Origin: Ruminiclostridium sp.
GTDB lineage: Bacteria > Bacillota > Clostridia > Oscillospirales > Ruminococcaceae
Assembly: GCA_017625405.1 (NCBI GenBank)
Contig: JAGALB010000032.1
Location: forward strand, 1 to 51,572
Reading direction: 5' to 3'
Length of the DNA: 51,572 nt
Every line of letters begins with the position of its first letter. Positions within the stretch are counted from its first letter, which is position 1. The position numbers were made by a program, and so were the translations under genes. Positions 1 to 6,691 of this stretch are shown piece by piece. The notes below the pieces were generated by a model, which was not told the DNA's origin, did no database searches, and was given only the letters and a program-made list of their open reading frames with translations.

Positions 1-324
1 AAACAACAACAGAACCCGTTGTAACAACTCCTGAAGAAACAACAACAGAACCCGTTGTAACAACCCCTGAAGAAACAACAACAGAACCCGTTGTGACAAC
101 TCCTGAAGAAACGACAACAGAACCCGTTGTAACAACCCCTGAAGAAACAACAACAGAACCTGTTGTAACAACTCCTGAAGAAACAACAACAGAACCCGTT
201 GTAACAACCCCTGAAGAAACAACAACAGAACCCGTTGTGACAACCCCTGAAGAAACAACAACAGAACCCGTTGTGACAACCCCTGGAGAAACAACAACAG
301 AGCCTGTTGTGACAACACCTGCAC
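1..324 (+). repeat. 36-bp tandem repeat, about nine copies, coding
   Basis: A 36-bp unit is repeated in phase from the left edge to about 324, encoding TTPEETTTEPVV. Copies differ only at a few, mostly silent, positions (gtaaca/gtgaca, actcct/acccct, acaaca/acgaca), and the last copy decays into the Pro/Val linker. Such near-identity suggests recent slippage or unequal recombination. The array continues beyond the window. Confidence 0.95.
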
Positions 325-719
325 CTATTGTGACAGCACCTTCTCCTGTTGTAACAACACCTGCACCTGTTGTAGACGTTCCTGCTGAACCCCCTGTATA
401 CGTTCCTGATAATACACCTGACGAATCAGATGATGATGCGGACGATTTAGTTGAAATTGAAGATAATGAAGTACCTTTAGCTGATATTACTGATGAAGAA
501 GAGGAAGAAGAATCTGCTGAAGAAACAACAGATAGTGATGAAGAAGAATCTTCCGAAAACGATATTGTAGCATTTGAAGATGCCGATGTACCTATGGGTG
601 CGGTTGACGCAAACGCAACAGACAATCCTACAACAGGAGTTGCTGCACCTATGCTTGCATTTGTAAATGCCGGCACAGCTATGGTTATAGCAGCACTTAC
701 ACGCAAACGTCGTGACTAA
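1..719 (+). CDS. Repeat-rich cell-surface protein, 3' part (NPTTG sorting signal)
   Basis: The reading frame is open from the left edge, so the gene is cut by the window; the GTG at 93 is just a valine in the repeats. The visible part starts with about nine 12-residue repeats (TTPEETTTEPVV), then a Pro/Val linker (APVV/APIV), then a strongly acidic Asp/Glu stretch. It ends in NPTTG, a hydrophobic segment of about 20 residues and a basic tail (RKRRD). NPTTG + hydrophobic + Arg/Lys tail is the layout of a sortase-type cell-wall sorting signal (an NPxTG variant of LPxTG). I infer that the Thr/Pro/Glu repeats form an extended, possibly O-glycosylated stalk lifting an unseen N-terminal domain off the wall. 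Function of that domain is unknown. A terminator follows at 748. Confidence 0.8.
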   Translation, partial: TTTEPVVTTPEETTTEPVVTTPEETTTEPVVTTPEETTTEPVVTTPEETTTEPVVTTPEETTTEPVVTTPEETTTEPVVTTPEETTTEPVVTTPGETTTEPVVTTPAPIVTAPSPVVTTPAPVVDVPAEPPVYVPDNTPDESDDDADDLVEIEDNEVPLADITDEEEEEESAEETTDSDEEESSENDIVAFEDADVPMGAVDANATDNPTTGVAAPMLAFVNAGTAMVIAALTRKRRD

Positions 720-747
720 TACTCACTTCATATTTTTTTCACCCCTT

Positions 748-780
748 AGCCATTCCCGAAACGGGAATGGCTGTTTTCTT
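748..780 (+). terminator. Rho-independent terminator of the surface-protein gene
   Basis: An 11-bp perfect stem (AGCCATTCCCG/CGGGAATGGCT, 748-772, loop AAA) followed by GTTTTCTT. It lies 28 nt after the stop codon. Confidence 0.85.
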
Positions 781-787
781 GTGTTGA

Positions 788-1369
788 ATCTTATTACGAA
801 AAGTTTGCAAGCAGCGGCAAATGGAGCGCAAAATCCGTGCGGATAAACGCACACAGGAGGCTTTAGAAGCCGCAGGCGATACAGACGGTGCTAAAGCTGT
901 AAAGAAACGTATAGCGGCGGAAAATAAGGCTCTGCATACGTACTGTGACAAAGAGGGGCTTACATACCGACAGGACAGAACACAGATATACGGATATTCC
1001 GATACTTCAAGGAAGAAAAAGGCGGTTGATTTCGTTGAAACTGTTGACTTTTCTTCCAGTAGTGGTATAATAAAAACAAATAAAGGCAATTTTGAAATGC
1101 CAAATTATGATGTTGAAATTACAGACAAATCTATTGAAAATATACCGCTTATTTCTGTTGAAGGTTTTTCAGAAAAAAATAACACACAATTTCTCCAAGC
1201 TCAGAAGAAAATTCTTGCTGAGGCTCAAAAGCATTCTGTTGGCACCGAGGTTTGGGCACAGTTCGGACGTATTATGTACAGCAATAATCCTGATGTCCTG
1301 AAAATGTTTGAAAATCTCTTTACAAGTTTCAATGAAAGTGCTATAATTGCATTAAAGGATGTGATTTAG
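788..1369 (+). pseudogene. Prophage remnant: C-terminal part of phage minor capsid protein 2
   Basis: The frame encodes QRQMERKIRADKR, AAGDTDGAKAVKKRI and GLTYRQDRTQIYGYS, the pattern of the C-terminal half of phage minor capsid protein 2 (Phage_min_cap2 family). The N-terminal several hundred residues are missing: an in-frame stop at 785 and the terminator of the surface gene lie directly upstream. A YYEK motif typical of the sequence just before QRQMERKIR is visible in another frame around 790-804, suggesting a frameshift as well as a 5' deletion. The last 110 residues (after about residue 70) are not recognisable as capsid and could be a variable extension. The first ATG is at 821, but no convincing ribosome binding site precedes it. 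Most likely a non-functional scrap of a deleted prophage. Confidence 0.7.
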
Positions 1370-1370
1370 T

Positions 1371-1553
1371 ATGTGGGAAGGCTTATTTGATGATAAAATG
1401 AGAAATCTTTTTATCGAGTATGACGAAAAATTCGGTTGTGACCCTGATACTTATGAAGAAATAGCTTATCACGCTATGTCTTATGATGAATTTGTAGGTT
1501 ATATCGAAGAATGCCTTGAAAAAGGTCTTGAAATTTGTGACGTAGTAAAATAA
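1371..1553 (+). CDS. Small acidic protein next to prophage remnant
   Basis: A 60-residue protein rich in Asp, Glu and Tyr, with no membrane segment or known motif. It starts 1 nt after the stop of the capsid remnant, with AAAGGA 11 nt upstream of the ATG. A terminator follows at 1631. By position it is a passenger or leftover of the same prophage. Because it sits behind a capsid gene with an unrecognised C-terminal extension, a cognate antidote-like role could be imagined, but nothing in the sequence proves it. Function unknown. Confidence 0.5.
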   Translation: MWEGLFDDKMRNLFIEYDEKFGCDPDTYEEIAYHAMSYDEFVGYIEECLEKGLEICDVVK

Positions 1554-1630
1554 TCAACTACCAGTCAAGTAAACACTTAAATTAAATACAGCTACTCGGC
1601 TTAAGTAACATTTTATGTGCTTTTGCCTTT

Positions 1631-1657
1631 AAGCACTCGGAAACGGGTGCTTTTTTT
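1631..1657 (+). terminator. Rho-independent terminator after the prophage remnant
   Basis: Stem AAGCACTCG/CGGGTGCTT (one G-U pair, loop GAAA, 1631-1652) followed by a run of T. It ends the remnant transcription unit. Confidence 0.8.
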
Positions 1658-1687
1658 ATGCTAAATAAATTTATTTATCTTGGTTTA

Positions 1688-1730
1688 AGAAAAAAAGAAA
1701 ACCGCTTAACCTTTCGGTTAAGCGGTTTTC
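1688..1730 (-). terminator. Terminator of the tRNA-Pro gene (minus strand)
   Basis: A 15-bp perfect stem (GAAAACCGCTTAACC and its complement, 1697-1730, loop 1712-1715) with an A-run at 1688-1696 on the plus strand, i.e. a T-run after the hairpin on the minus strand. It lies 14 nt past the tRNA 3' end. Confidence 0.85.
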
Positions 1731-1743
1731 AGGGATTTTAAAA

Positions 1744-1819
1744 TGGTCTGAGTGACGGGACTTGAACCCACGGCCTCTACCACCCCAAGGTAGCGCGCTA
1801 CCAGCTGCGCCACACCCAG
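1744..1819 (-). tRNA. tRNA-Pro (anticodon GGG)
   Basis: Reading the minus strand, a 76-nt cloverleaf folds: acceptor CTGGGTG/CACTCAG, D stem GCGC/GCGC, anticodon stem CTACC/GGTAG with loop TTGGGGT (anticodon GGG), T stem GTGGG/CCCGT with loop TTCAAGT, discriminator A and encoded CCA. Intervening 566 nt (1554-2119) hold only this gene, its promoter and terminators, and the rubrerythrin control region. Confidence 0.95.
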
Positions 1820-1852
1820 CCAAGTGCTTATCGGTTTCCCGATTGCTTTAAT

Positions 1853-1881
1853 ATTATATAACAAATTCTGTAATTTGTCAA
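1853..1881 (-). promoter_or_regulatory. Sigma-A promoter of tRNA-Pro
   Basis: On the minus strand TTGACA (1876-1881), 17 nt, TATAAT (1853-1858): a perfect consensus promoter. The short 5' leader contains a small hairpin (ATCGG-GAAA-CCGAT). Confidence 0.85.
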
Positions 1882-1981
1882 GCTTTTTTTGGGCTTTTTT
1901 AAAAATATTTCTTTTTTTGACTTTTTCATCAATAGATTTTCCTGCTGTTGCCGGTTCTATGTATAAGTTAAATTATAAAAT

Positions 1982-1996
1982 TTAGAATTAGTCTAA
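1982..1996 (+). promoter_or_regulatory. Candidate PerR box upstream of rubrerythrin
   Basis: TTAGAATTAGTCTAA matches the Bacillus-type PerR box (TTATAATNATTATAA) at 11 of the 14 defined positions and has TTTAGA/TCTAAA dyad symmetry. It lies 18 bp upstream of the -35 of a peroxide-defence gene, a typical PerR target. The assignment is inference from consensus and context. Confidence 0.45.
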
Positions 1997-2014
1997 AAAT
2001 ATTTTAAAAACCTA

Positions 2015-2043
2015 TTGACAAAATGAGAGAGTTATTGTATAAT
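2015..2043 (+). promoter_or_regulatory. Sigma-A promoter of the rubrerythrin gene
   Basis: TTGACA (2015-2020), 17-nt spacer, TATAAT (2038-2043): perfect consensus. Expected transcription start near 2050, giving a 5' UTR of about 70 nt. Confidence 0.9.
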
Positions 2044-2119
2044 TAATACAGATCAATCAAACGATTATCTGAAATCAAGACTGCTCAGCAGTCAATATTA
2101 TAAAGGTAGGTACTTAATC

Positions 2120-2674
2120 ATGAAAATGTATGTATGTCCCGTATGCGGTTATGTTCACACAGGTGATTCCGCTCCTGAAAAATGTCCTCAGTGCGGCGTT
2201 CCCGGCGCAAAGTTTACAGTAAAGGAAAGCGGCGAAAAGCTTACTTTTGCTTGTGAACACGAACTCGGTTCTGCTAAGGCTGTAACTGACAAGGAGATCA
2301 TCGAAGGTTTAAGAGCTAACTTCGCAGGTGAATGTACAGAAGTTGGTATGTATCTTGCTATGGCAAGAGTTGCACACCGTGAAGGCTATCCTGAAATCGG
2401 CCTTTATTGGGAAAAGGCTGCTTACGAAGAAGCTGAGCACGCAGCAAAGTTTGCTGAGCTTTTAGGTGAGGTTGTTTCTGCTTCTACTGAGGAAAATCTC
2501 CGTATGAGAGTTGAAGCTGAGCATGGTGCAACACAGGGCAAGCTTGACCTTGCAAAGAGAGCCAAGGAGCTCAATCTTGACGCTATTCACGACACAGTCC
2601 ATGAAATGGCTAAGGACGAAGCAAGACACGGAAAGGCTTTCGAAGGCTTACTCAACCGTTATTTCGGTAAATAA
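2120..2674 (+). CDS. Rubrerythrin, reverse type (rubredoxin domain first)
   Basis: A 184-residue protein with an N-terminal rubredoxin-like FeS4 site (C6-x2-C9 and C22-x2-C25) followed by a ferritin-like four-helix domain. Di-iron ligand motifs are visible ([37 protein letters not shown]). Rubredoxin-first order is that of the 'reverse rubrerythrins' of clostridia, which act in the cytoplasm as terminal NADH-dependent peroxidases with electrons from a rubredoxin reductase. Start chosen at the ATG behind AAAGGTAGG. It is transcribed alone from a perfect promoter and ends at a strong terminator. The PerR-like box upstream suits an oxidative-stress role. Family assignment is firm; donor protein is not in the window. 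Confidence 0.92.
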   Translation: MKMYVCPVCGYVHTGDSAPEKCPQCGVPGAKFTVKESGEKLTFACEHELGSAKAVTDKEIIEGLRANFAGECTEVGMYLAMARVAHREGYPEIGLYWEKAAYEEAEHAAKFAELLGEVVSASTEENLRMRVEAEHGATQGKLDLAKRAKELNLDAIHDTVHEMAKDEARHGKAFEGLLNRYFGK

Positions 2675-2689
2675 TTGAATTGTATGGTA

Positions 2690-2719
2690 AAAGCGGAGGT
2701 TTTGACCTCCGCTTTTTGT
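2690..2719 (+). terminator. Rho-independent terminator of the rubrerythrin gene
   Basis: Perfect 11-bp stem AAAGCGGAGGT/ACCTCCGCTTT (loop TTTG) with a T-rich tail. Confidence 0.9.
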
Positions 2720-2778
2720 TATCAGAATCAGCAAGGTATTTTTAATAAAAATAAAAACAATAATTTTTCAAAAAACCC

Positions 2779-2807
2779 TTGCATTTTAAAAAAATGTATG
2801 TTATAAT
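2779..2807 (+). promoter_or_regulatory. Sigma-A promoter of secG
   Basis: TTGCAT (2779-2784), 17 nt, TATAAT (2802-2807). Confidence 0.8.
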
Positions 2808-2853
2808 ATAGCGTATGCTAATGACAAAATGTACTTTTCAGGAGGATTTATAA

Positions 2854-3222
2854 ATGAGTGTTATTGAGATTATTGCAGCGTTTCTGCTGATTATTGCTTG
2901 TGTTTTCGTTGTTGCAGTTGTACTTATGCAGGAATCCAAGCAGGGTATGTCCAACGTACTTACAGGCGGCAGCTCCGATAACTATTACCAGAAGAACAGC
3001 GGCAGAACAAGAGAAGCTAAGCTTGCAAAGGCTACAAAGCTTGCAGCTATTGCTATTTTCGTTATTGCGCTTGCTGTTAATGTAATTTCCGTATATTTCG
3101 GCGGTAACGACACAACAACTGAAACAATCGATACAGGCATTGTGGAAGAAGTCGTTACAACTACTGCTGCTGAAACAACAGCGCCCGAAACAACTGTTGC
3201 TGATACAACAGCTGCTGAATAA
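2854..3222 (+). CDS. secG: Preprotein translocase subunit SecG with Thr/Glu-rich tail
   Basis: SecG is the small accessory subunit of the SecYEG channel. The first 85 residues fit the family: TM helix about 4-25, a loop with the Gly/Ser-rich GGSSDNYY and KNSGRTREAKLAK, and TM helix about 60-84. Unlike usual SecG (about 70-85 residues), this one has a further 37 residues of mostly Thr, Glu, Ala and Val (TTTAAETTAPETT). SecG termini face outward in the accepted topology, so the tail would be extracytoplasmic. The same composition occurs in the linkers of three other exported proteins of this window. SD AGGAGG precedes the ATG. Monocistronic. Confidence 0.92.
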   Translation: MSVIEIIAAFLLIIACVFVVAVVLMQESKQGMSNVLTGGSSDNYYQKNSGRTREAKLAKATKLAAIAIFVIALAVNVISVYFGGNDTTTETIDTGIVEEVVTTTAAETTAPETTVADTTAAE

Positions 3223-3277
3223 TTTTAAACCAGATATGGTCGGCCAGGTTTTACATGTCTGCCATAAAGAAGTTTAT

Positions 3278-3312
3278 AACCCCGCCGTTTCGCAACTGCG
3301 GGGTTAATTGTT
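3278..3312 (+). terminator. Probable terminator after secG
   Basis: Stem AACCCCGC (3278-3285) / GCGGGGTT (3298-3305), 12-nt loop, followed by AATTGTTT. The T-tract is weak. A second imperfect hairpin (AAGGCG...CGCCTT, 3321-3351) then precedes CTTTTTT. Confidence 0.6.
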
Positions 3313-3377
3313 TATTTAGAAAGGCGGAAATTGCCAAAGACGGCACGCCTTAACCACTTTTTTATTGTGGAGGTATT

Positions 3378-3719
3378 ATGGAATACATATATGACCGTTC
3401 ACGCCACTTTGAAATTCCCAGATATTTCTATTTCGAGGCGAAAAATTCAACAGTCGGCGGACGTAACACTTTTAATTATCGTATTGACCCTGTTACAATC
3501 AAGAACGAGGAAAACTCCGAGGATAAGCTGGTTGTGAAATTCTGGTACGGAATGGTGTGCTCTGATTTAGCTGATTTTCTCGGCGAAAATTCCTTTGAGC
3601 ATACATTCGATGGTTACAAGGCAATGATTTACTGGCTTGATGAACAGTACGATGAGTATATTGAAAAAATACAGAGCGGCGAGGTTGAGGGAAGACGTAC
3701 CTTTATCGGCGAGCTTTAA
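3378..3719 (+). CDS. Hypothetical protein, 113 aa
   Basis: I do not recognise this protein. It is soluble (no signal peptide or membrane helix), acidic and rich in aromatic residues (YIYDRSRHFEIPRYFYFE near the N-terminus), with a C-terminal half that looks helical and charged (YKAMIYWLDEQYDEYIEKI). The ATG has a good SD (TGGAGG, 8 nt upstream). Its last 17 bases overlap the 3' end of the convergent Cys-cluster gene at 3703, with no terminator between them. Coding use resembles its neighbours, so it is likely real. Confidence 0.65.
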   Translation: MEYIYDRSRHFEIPRYFYFEAKNSTVGGRNTFNYRIDPVTIKNEENSEDKLVVKFWYGMVCSDLADFLGENSFEHTFDGYKAMIYWLDEQYDEYIEKIQSGEVEGRRTFIGEL

Positions 3720-4179
3720 CGGCAGCAATAGGATAACCGTCTATATATTCCTTTATAATATCGGGATTTCTTTCTGCTTCCGCAAAAATCAGAGGTGCAA
3801 GTTCTTCTGCGAGAGCCTTTACGTCAGGATTTTCAGGGTTTACCGATTCGCAGACCGGTGAAATGGTGATAACGAGGTCATCGCCTTTTTTCATTGCTCT
3901 CATCGGCCAGATTCTGCAGTCGAAAGGTTTATTGCTGCCGAGCGTACAGCCTGTTTCGGAAAGGGCAGGACAGTAAGTGAGTCCGTCATCCTTGAAGGTC
4001 ATATCAAAAACGTGACTGTTTTCTCCTCTGGGTATCAGTTTAAGCTCCGGACGCTCAGTCTTTATATTATTGTATATTTCCCCGGAAATCAGAGGGATTT
4101 CCCATACATCATCCTTGTCAAAAACGCAGCATACTCTGCATTTTCCGCATGTTTCGGGGGAAAGAATCTTTTTAAGCAT
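3703..4179 (-). CDS. YkgJ-family cysteine-cluster protein (CxxCxxCC)
   Basis: A 158-residue protein starting with the CxxCxxCC signature (C11, C14, C17, C18) and with more cysteines in YCPALSETGC and FDCRIWPMR. This is the pattern of the YkgJ/UPF0153 family, predicted to bind zinc or an Fe-S cluster; the biochemical role is not known. No signal peptide or TM segment. AAAGG lies 11 nt upstream of the ATG. Converges on and overlaps the hypothetical gene to its left by 17 bp. Family membership is fairly sure, function is not. Confidence 0.8.
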   Translation of the reverse strand: MLKKILSPETCGKCRVCCVFDKDDVWEIPLISGEIYNNIKTERPELKLIPRGENSHVFDMTFKDDGLTYCPALSETGCTLGSNKPFDCRIWPMRAMKKGDDLVITISPVCESVNPENPDVKALAEELAPLIFAEAERNPDIIKEYIDGYPIAAVKARR

Positions 4180-4262
4180 ATATTTTACGACCTTTCATTG
4201 TGTTATATTTATTGTATCATAATTTTCCGAAAAAATAAAGTTGAAAATTTTTCAAAAAGGTA

Positions 4263-4291
4263 TTGACAAATCATAATTAATGCTGTATAAT
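4263..4291 (+). promoter_or_regulatory. Sigma-A promoter of infC-rpmI-rplT
   Basis: TTGACA (4263-4268), 17 nt, TATAAT (4286-4291): perfect consensus. It gives a leader of about 150 nt before infC. Confidence 0.9.
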
Positions 4292-4317
4292 AATCAAGTA
4301 ATTTATAAACAGAAAGT

Positions 4318-4424
4318 AGGACTCTCTCACCGTATGGCTTAAAGGTGCTGTTACGGTTGTTTATAATTCATTGCATTACGTATATGAATTAATAAGCACA
4401 GGAGTCGTCCTGTGCTTTTTGTTT
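4318..4424 (+). promoter_or_regulatory. infC operon leader with transcription attenuator
   Basis: A 10-bp stem AAGCACAGGA/TCCTGTGCTT (4394-4417, loop GTCG) followed by TTTGTTTT is an intrinsic terminator inside the 5' UTR, 25 nt before the infC SD. Upstream, AGGACTC (4318-4324) can pair with the terminator loop/stem (AGGAC with 4407-4411, or GACTC with 4402-4406), giving an alternative fold that would disrupt it. Placement fits the L20-controlled attenuators known upstream of infC-rpmI-rplT in Firmicutes (L20 leader). I assign this by position and fold, not by a covariance model. Confidence 0.65.
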
Positions 4425-4448
4425 TCGCTTTTATGAAAGGGAGTGTAC

Positions 4449-5006
4449 ATTATCAGCACAAAAGAACTGCTCATCAATGAAGAGATTCACGAAAAGGAAG
4501 TCCGTGTAATCGGTGCAGACGGAGAACAGCTTGGAGTTATGTCCTCTGACGAGGCTCTTGCCAAGGCAGAACAGGACGAGCTTGATTTAGTTCTTATTGC
4601 ACCTCAGGGAAATCCTCCCGTATGTCGTATTATGGACTACGGAAAGTATCGCTTTGAACAGTCAAAACGTGAAAAGGAAGCAAGAAAGAACCAGAAACAG
4701 GCAGAACTCAAGGAAATCCAGATGTCTCTCAATATTGACACCAACGATTTCAACACCAAGGTTAATCAGGCAACAAAGTTCCTGAAGAATGGTGACAAGG
4801 TAAGAGTAAAGATTCGTTTCAGACGTGCTCGTGAGCTTTCGCACATGAATCTCAGTGAAGAACTTATGAGTAAGTTTATGGAAGCATGTGCTGAGTACGG
4901 TGCTTCTGAAAAGCCTGCAAAGCTTGAAGGTAAGAACTATATGGCAGTTCTTGCGCCCAAGACAGCAGCGACAGGTAAAAAAGCAAAGAACAATGCTGAT
5001 GAATAA
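4449..5006 (+). CDS. infC: Translation initiation factor IF-3
   Basis: IF3 binds the 30S subunit, prevents premature 50S joining and checks the start codon-anticodon pair. The protein has the family N-domain opening ([27 protein letters not shown]), a Lys/Glu-rich linker and the C-domain ([20 protein letters not shown]). Start choice: a GTG at 4443 is in frame but sits inside the SD (AAAGGGAG, 4436-4443), so it cannot be used with that SD. ATT at 4449 has a workable 5-nt spacing and gives M-I-S-T-K-E, matching family N-termini; ATC at 4452 is an alternative. IF3 is known for rare AUU-type starts used for autoregulation. First gene of the infC-rpmI-rplT operon, behind an attenuator. Confidence 0.9.
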   Translation: MISTKELLINEEIHEKEVRVIGADGEQLGVMSSDEALAKAEQDELDLVLIAPQGNPPVCRIMDYGKYRFEQSKREKEARKNQKQAELKEIQMSLNIDTNDFNTKVNQATKFLKNGDKVRVKIRFRRARELSHMNLSEELMSKFMEACAEYGASEKPAKLEGKNYMAVLAPKTAATGKKAKNNADE

Positions 5007-5035
5007 TCAGTACAATATGTAAGGAGGACACTAAA

Positions 5036-5242
5036 ATGCCTAAGAACAAGATCAAAACTCACAGCGGAGCTAAGAAGCGCTTTAAGTTTACAGCTACAGG
5101 TAAAGTTAAGTACCAGCGTACAAACCGCCGTCACAGACTTACACAGAAGGCTACTAAGCGTAAGAGAATCAACCGTGCAGCAGGCTACTGCGATTGCACA
5201 AACGTTGCAGAAGTAAAGGCACTCATGCCTTACGCAAAGTAA
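5036..5242 (+). CDS. rpmI: 50S ribosomal protein L35
   Basis: A 68-residue, very basic protein beginning [17 protein letters not shown], the L35 signature, with the usual [11 protein letters not shown] centre. It is a component of the large subunit. SD AAGGAGG lies 8 nt upstream of the ATG. It sits 29 nt after infC and 30 nt before rplT in the classical infC-rpmI-rplT order, so it shares the attenuator-controlled transcript. Confidence 0.97.
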   Translation: MPKNKIKTHSGAKKRFKFTATGKVKYQRTNRRHRLTQKATKRKRINRAAGYCDCTNVAEVKALMPYAK

Positions 5243-5272
5243 TCAGAGAAGAACAACAGGAGGATTTAAACA

Positions 5273-5626
5273 ATGGCACGTATTAAAGGCGCATTAGCTA
5301 CTCGTAAGAGAAGAAATAAAGTATTAAAGCTTGCTAAGGGTTACTGGGGCGGTAAGTCCAAGCTCTTCAAGACAGCCAAGGAAGCTGTATGGAAGAGCGG
5401 TCAGTACGCTTACATCAGCAGACGTTTAAAGAAGAGAGATTTCAGAAGACTTTGGATTGCCAGAATCTCCGCTGCTTGCAAGATGAACGGTATGAACTAT
5501 TCTACATTCATCAACGGCTTAAAGAAGGCTAACATCGGCTTAAACCGTAAGATGCTTTCCGAAATCGCTATCAATGACGCAGCAGGCTTCACAGCATTAT
5601 GCGAAAAGGCAAAGGCTGCTCTCTAA
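5273..5626 (+). CDS. rplT: 50S ribosomal protein L20
   Basis: A 117-residue basic protein with the L20 signature ([29 protein letters not shown], positions about 12-40, and [28 protein letters not shown]). L20 is needed for early 50S assembly and, in Firmicutes and enterobacteria, represses its own operon by binding leader RNA, which fits the hairpin found upstream of infC. SD AGGAGG. Last gene of the operon, ended by a strong terminator at 5638. Confidence 0.97.
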   Translation: MARIKGALATRKRRNKVLKLAKGYWGGKSKLFKTAKEAVWKSGQYAYISRRLKKRDFRRLWIARISAACKMNGMNYSTFINGLKKANIGLNRKMLSEIAINDAAGFTALCEKAKAAL

Positions 5627-5637
5627 TTAATAAAAAG

Positions 5638-5672
5638 TATCACGCCTGTAATATATCAGGCGTGATATTTTA
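5638..5672 (+). terminator. Terminator of infC-rpmI-rplT (possibly bidirectional)
   Basis: Perfect 11-bp stem TATCACGCCTG/CAGGCGTGATA (5638-5667, 8-nt loop) with TTTT behind it and an A-run in front, so it may also end the convergent gene at 5687. Confidence 0.85.
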
Positions 5673-5686
5673 GCATATAAAGGTTT

Positions 5687-6631
5687 TTATTTTCTGCGGT
5701 TTTCAGGCTCGTTTTTCACAATAATTTCATTTGTGAACATCTCCTCGGGATGCCTGTTGAAGTAGTAAACGCACACTATAACAGAGGACAGCATTGATAT
5801 CAGAACGCCTGCAACTAAATAAACTTCCACAAAGTGGGCGATGTCTTCGTTGAATTCATAAATGCCGCCGATTCTGGCAAAGCCTTCGGCAAGCGGAATC
5901 TCTGCTATGCGTGAAATCACCTTTGCGGCAACGGCTGCGGATGCCAACACCGCTGTAAGTACCGAAACGACGGGGCATACGATAACGCCGAAAGCATCCA
6001 GCTTTTTAGCAAGAAAGCGGTAATCGAAAAATACCAGCACTGTGGTGATAAAAGCGATAACATAGGAGTTTATCATTCCTGAGTCGGGTACAGTCTTATC
6101 GGGTGTTACAGTTACAAGCATCTGTGCTATCCAGATAGATGCAAAGCCTGCAATCAGTGCACCGAAAAGACCTTTTATGCTGTTCAGATCAAATCTGAGA
6201 TTGATTTTTTTAATGTTTTTTTCAGTGTTTTTTTCCTTTTTGACCTGAACAATTTCTGGAAGCTTAAGCTCAGCCCCTTTTATTCCCAGTGAGCAGAGCA
6301 GCTCTGTGAGCTTATCTAAAAAGTCAATTAAATATCCGAGTTTTTCCTGAAGAAGACAGTATTTATTCATTCTTACTTCAACAAACTCATATTCACATCG
6401 TTGACTGTTGATTGTATTTTTAGACAAGCTTTTACTGAGATTATTTATACCTTCGGAAATTGATTTTTCGTGTTTGAAAGGCAGCTCGGCGAATAATTTT
6501 ACAGTATATTCATCGTTTTCATCGCTGACAATAACCCCGTAATCCCGCTTTTTACCAATTAAAGCTGCACGCTCGGGGTCATATGTAAGACCGCTGTCTG
6601 CTTCGGCAAAGGAAAGTTCGGAAAATTTCAT
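5687..6631 (-). CDS. Hypothetical integral membrane protein, 314 aa
   Basis: Not recognised. The N-terminal 130 residues are soluble and probably cytoplasmic (acidic start, then a helical region with KLGYLIDFLDKLTELLCSLGIKG). A Lys-rich stretch (about 130-146) leads into four hydrophobic segments at roughly 155-175, 187-205, 213-240 and 270-293. The C-terminus is charged (KNEPENRRK). SD AAAGGA precedes the ATG on the minus strand. It is divergent from the methyltransferase gene at 6692 and converges on rplT. No catalytic motif is visible. The long cytoplasmic head on a four-helix anchor could be a sensor or scaffold, but this is speculation. Confidence 0.7.
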   Translation of the reverse strand: MKFSELSFAEADSGLTYDPERAALIGKKRDYGVIVSDENDEYTVKLFAELPFKHEKSISEGINNLSKSLSKNTINSQRCEYEFVEVRMNKYCLLQEKLGYLIDFLDKLTELLCSLGIKGAELKLPEIVQVKKEKNTEKNIKKINLRFDLNSIKGLFGALIAGFASIWIAQMLVTVTPDKTVPDSGMINSYVIAFITTVLVFFDYRFLAKKLDAFGVIVCPVVSVLTAVLASAAVAAKVISRIAEIPLAEGFARIGGIYEFNEDIAHFVEVYLVAGVLISMLSSVIVCVYYFNRHPEEMFTNEIIVKNEPENRRK

Positions 6632-6691
6632 TTTTTATCCTTTCTGAATTTGATTATTTCTTATTTTAGCATATAGCAGGAGTAATGTCAA

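Noticed and set aside
93-95. GTG start of the first ORF
   Set aside because: The frame is open to the left edge and this GTG is a valine in the repeat, so the gene continues outside the window.
1-324. CRISPR-like array of 36-bp repeats
   Set aside because: Repeats are contiguous without spacers and in frame inside a protein gene.
739-1089. Minus-strand ORF opposite the prophage remnant
   Set aside because: Shadow of the plus-strand frame, no SD and no family features; it also runs through a terminator.
3223-3377. tmRNA or small RNA gene downstream of secG
   Set aside because: Two short hairpins but no tRNA-like ends, tag ORF or promoter.
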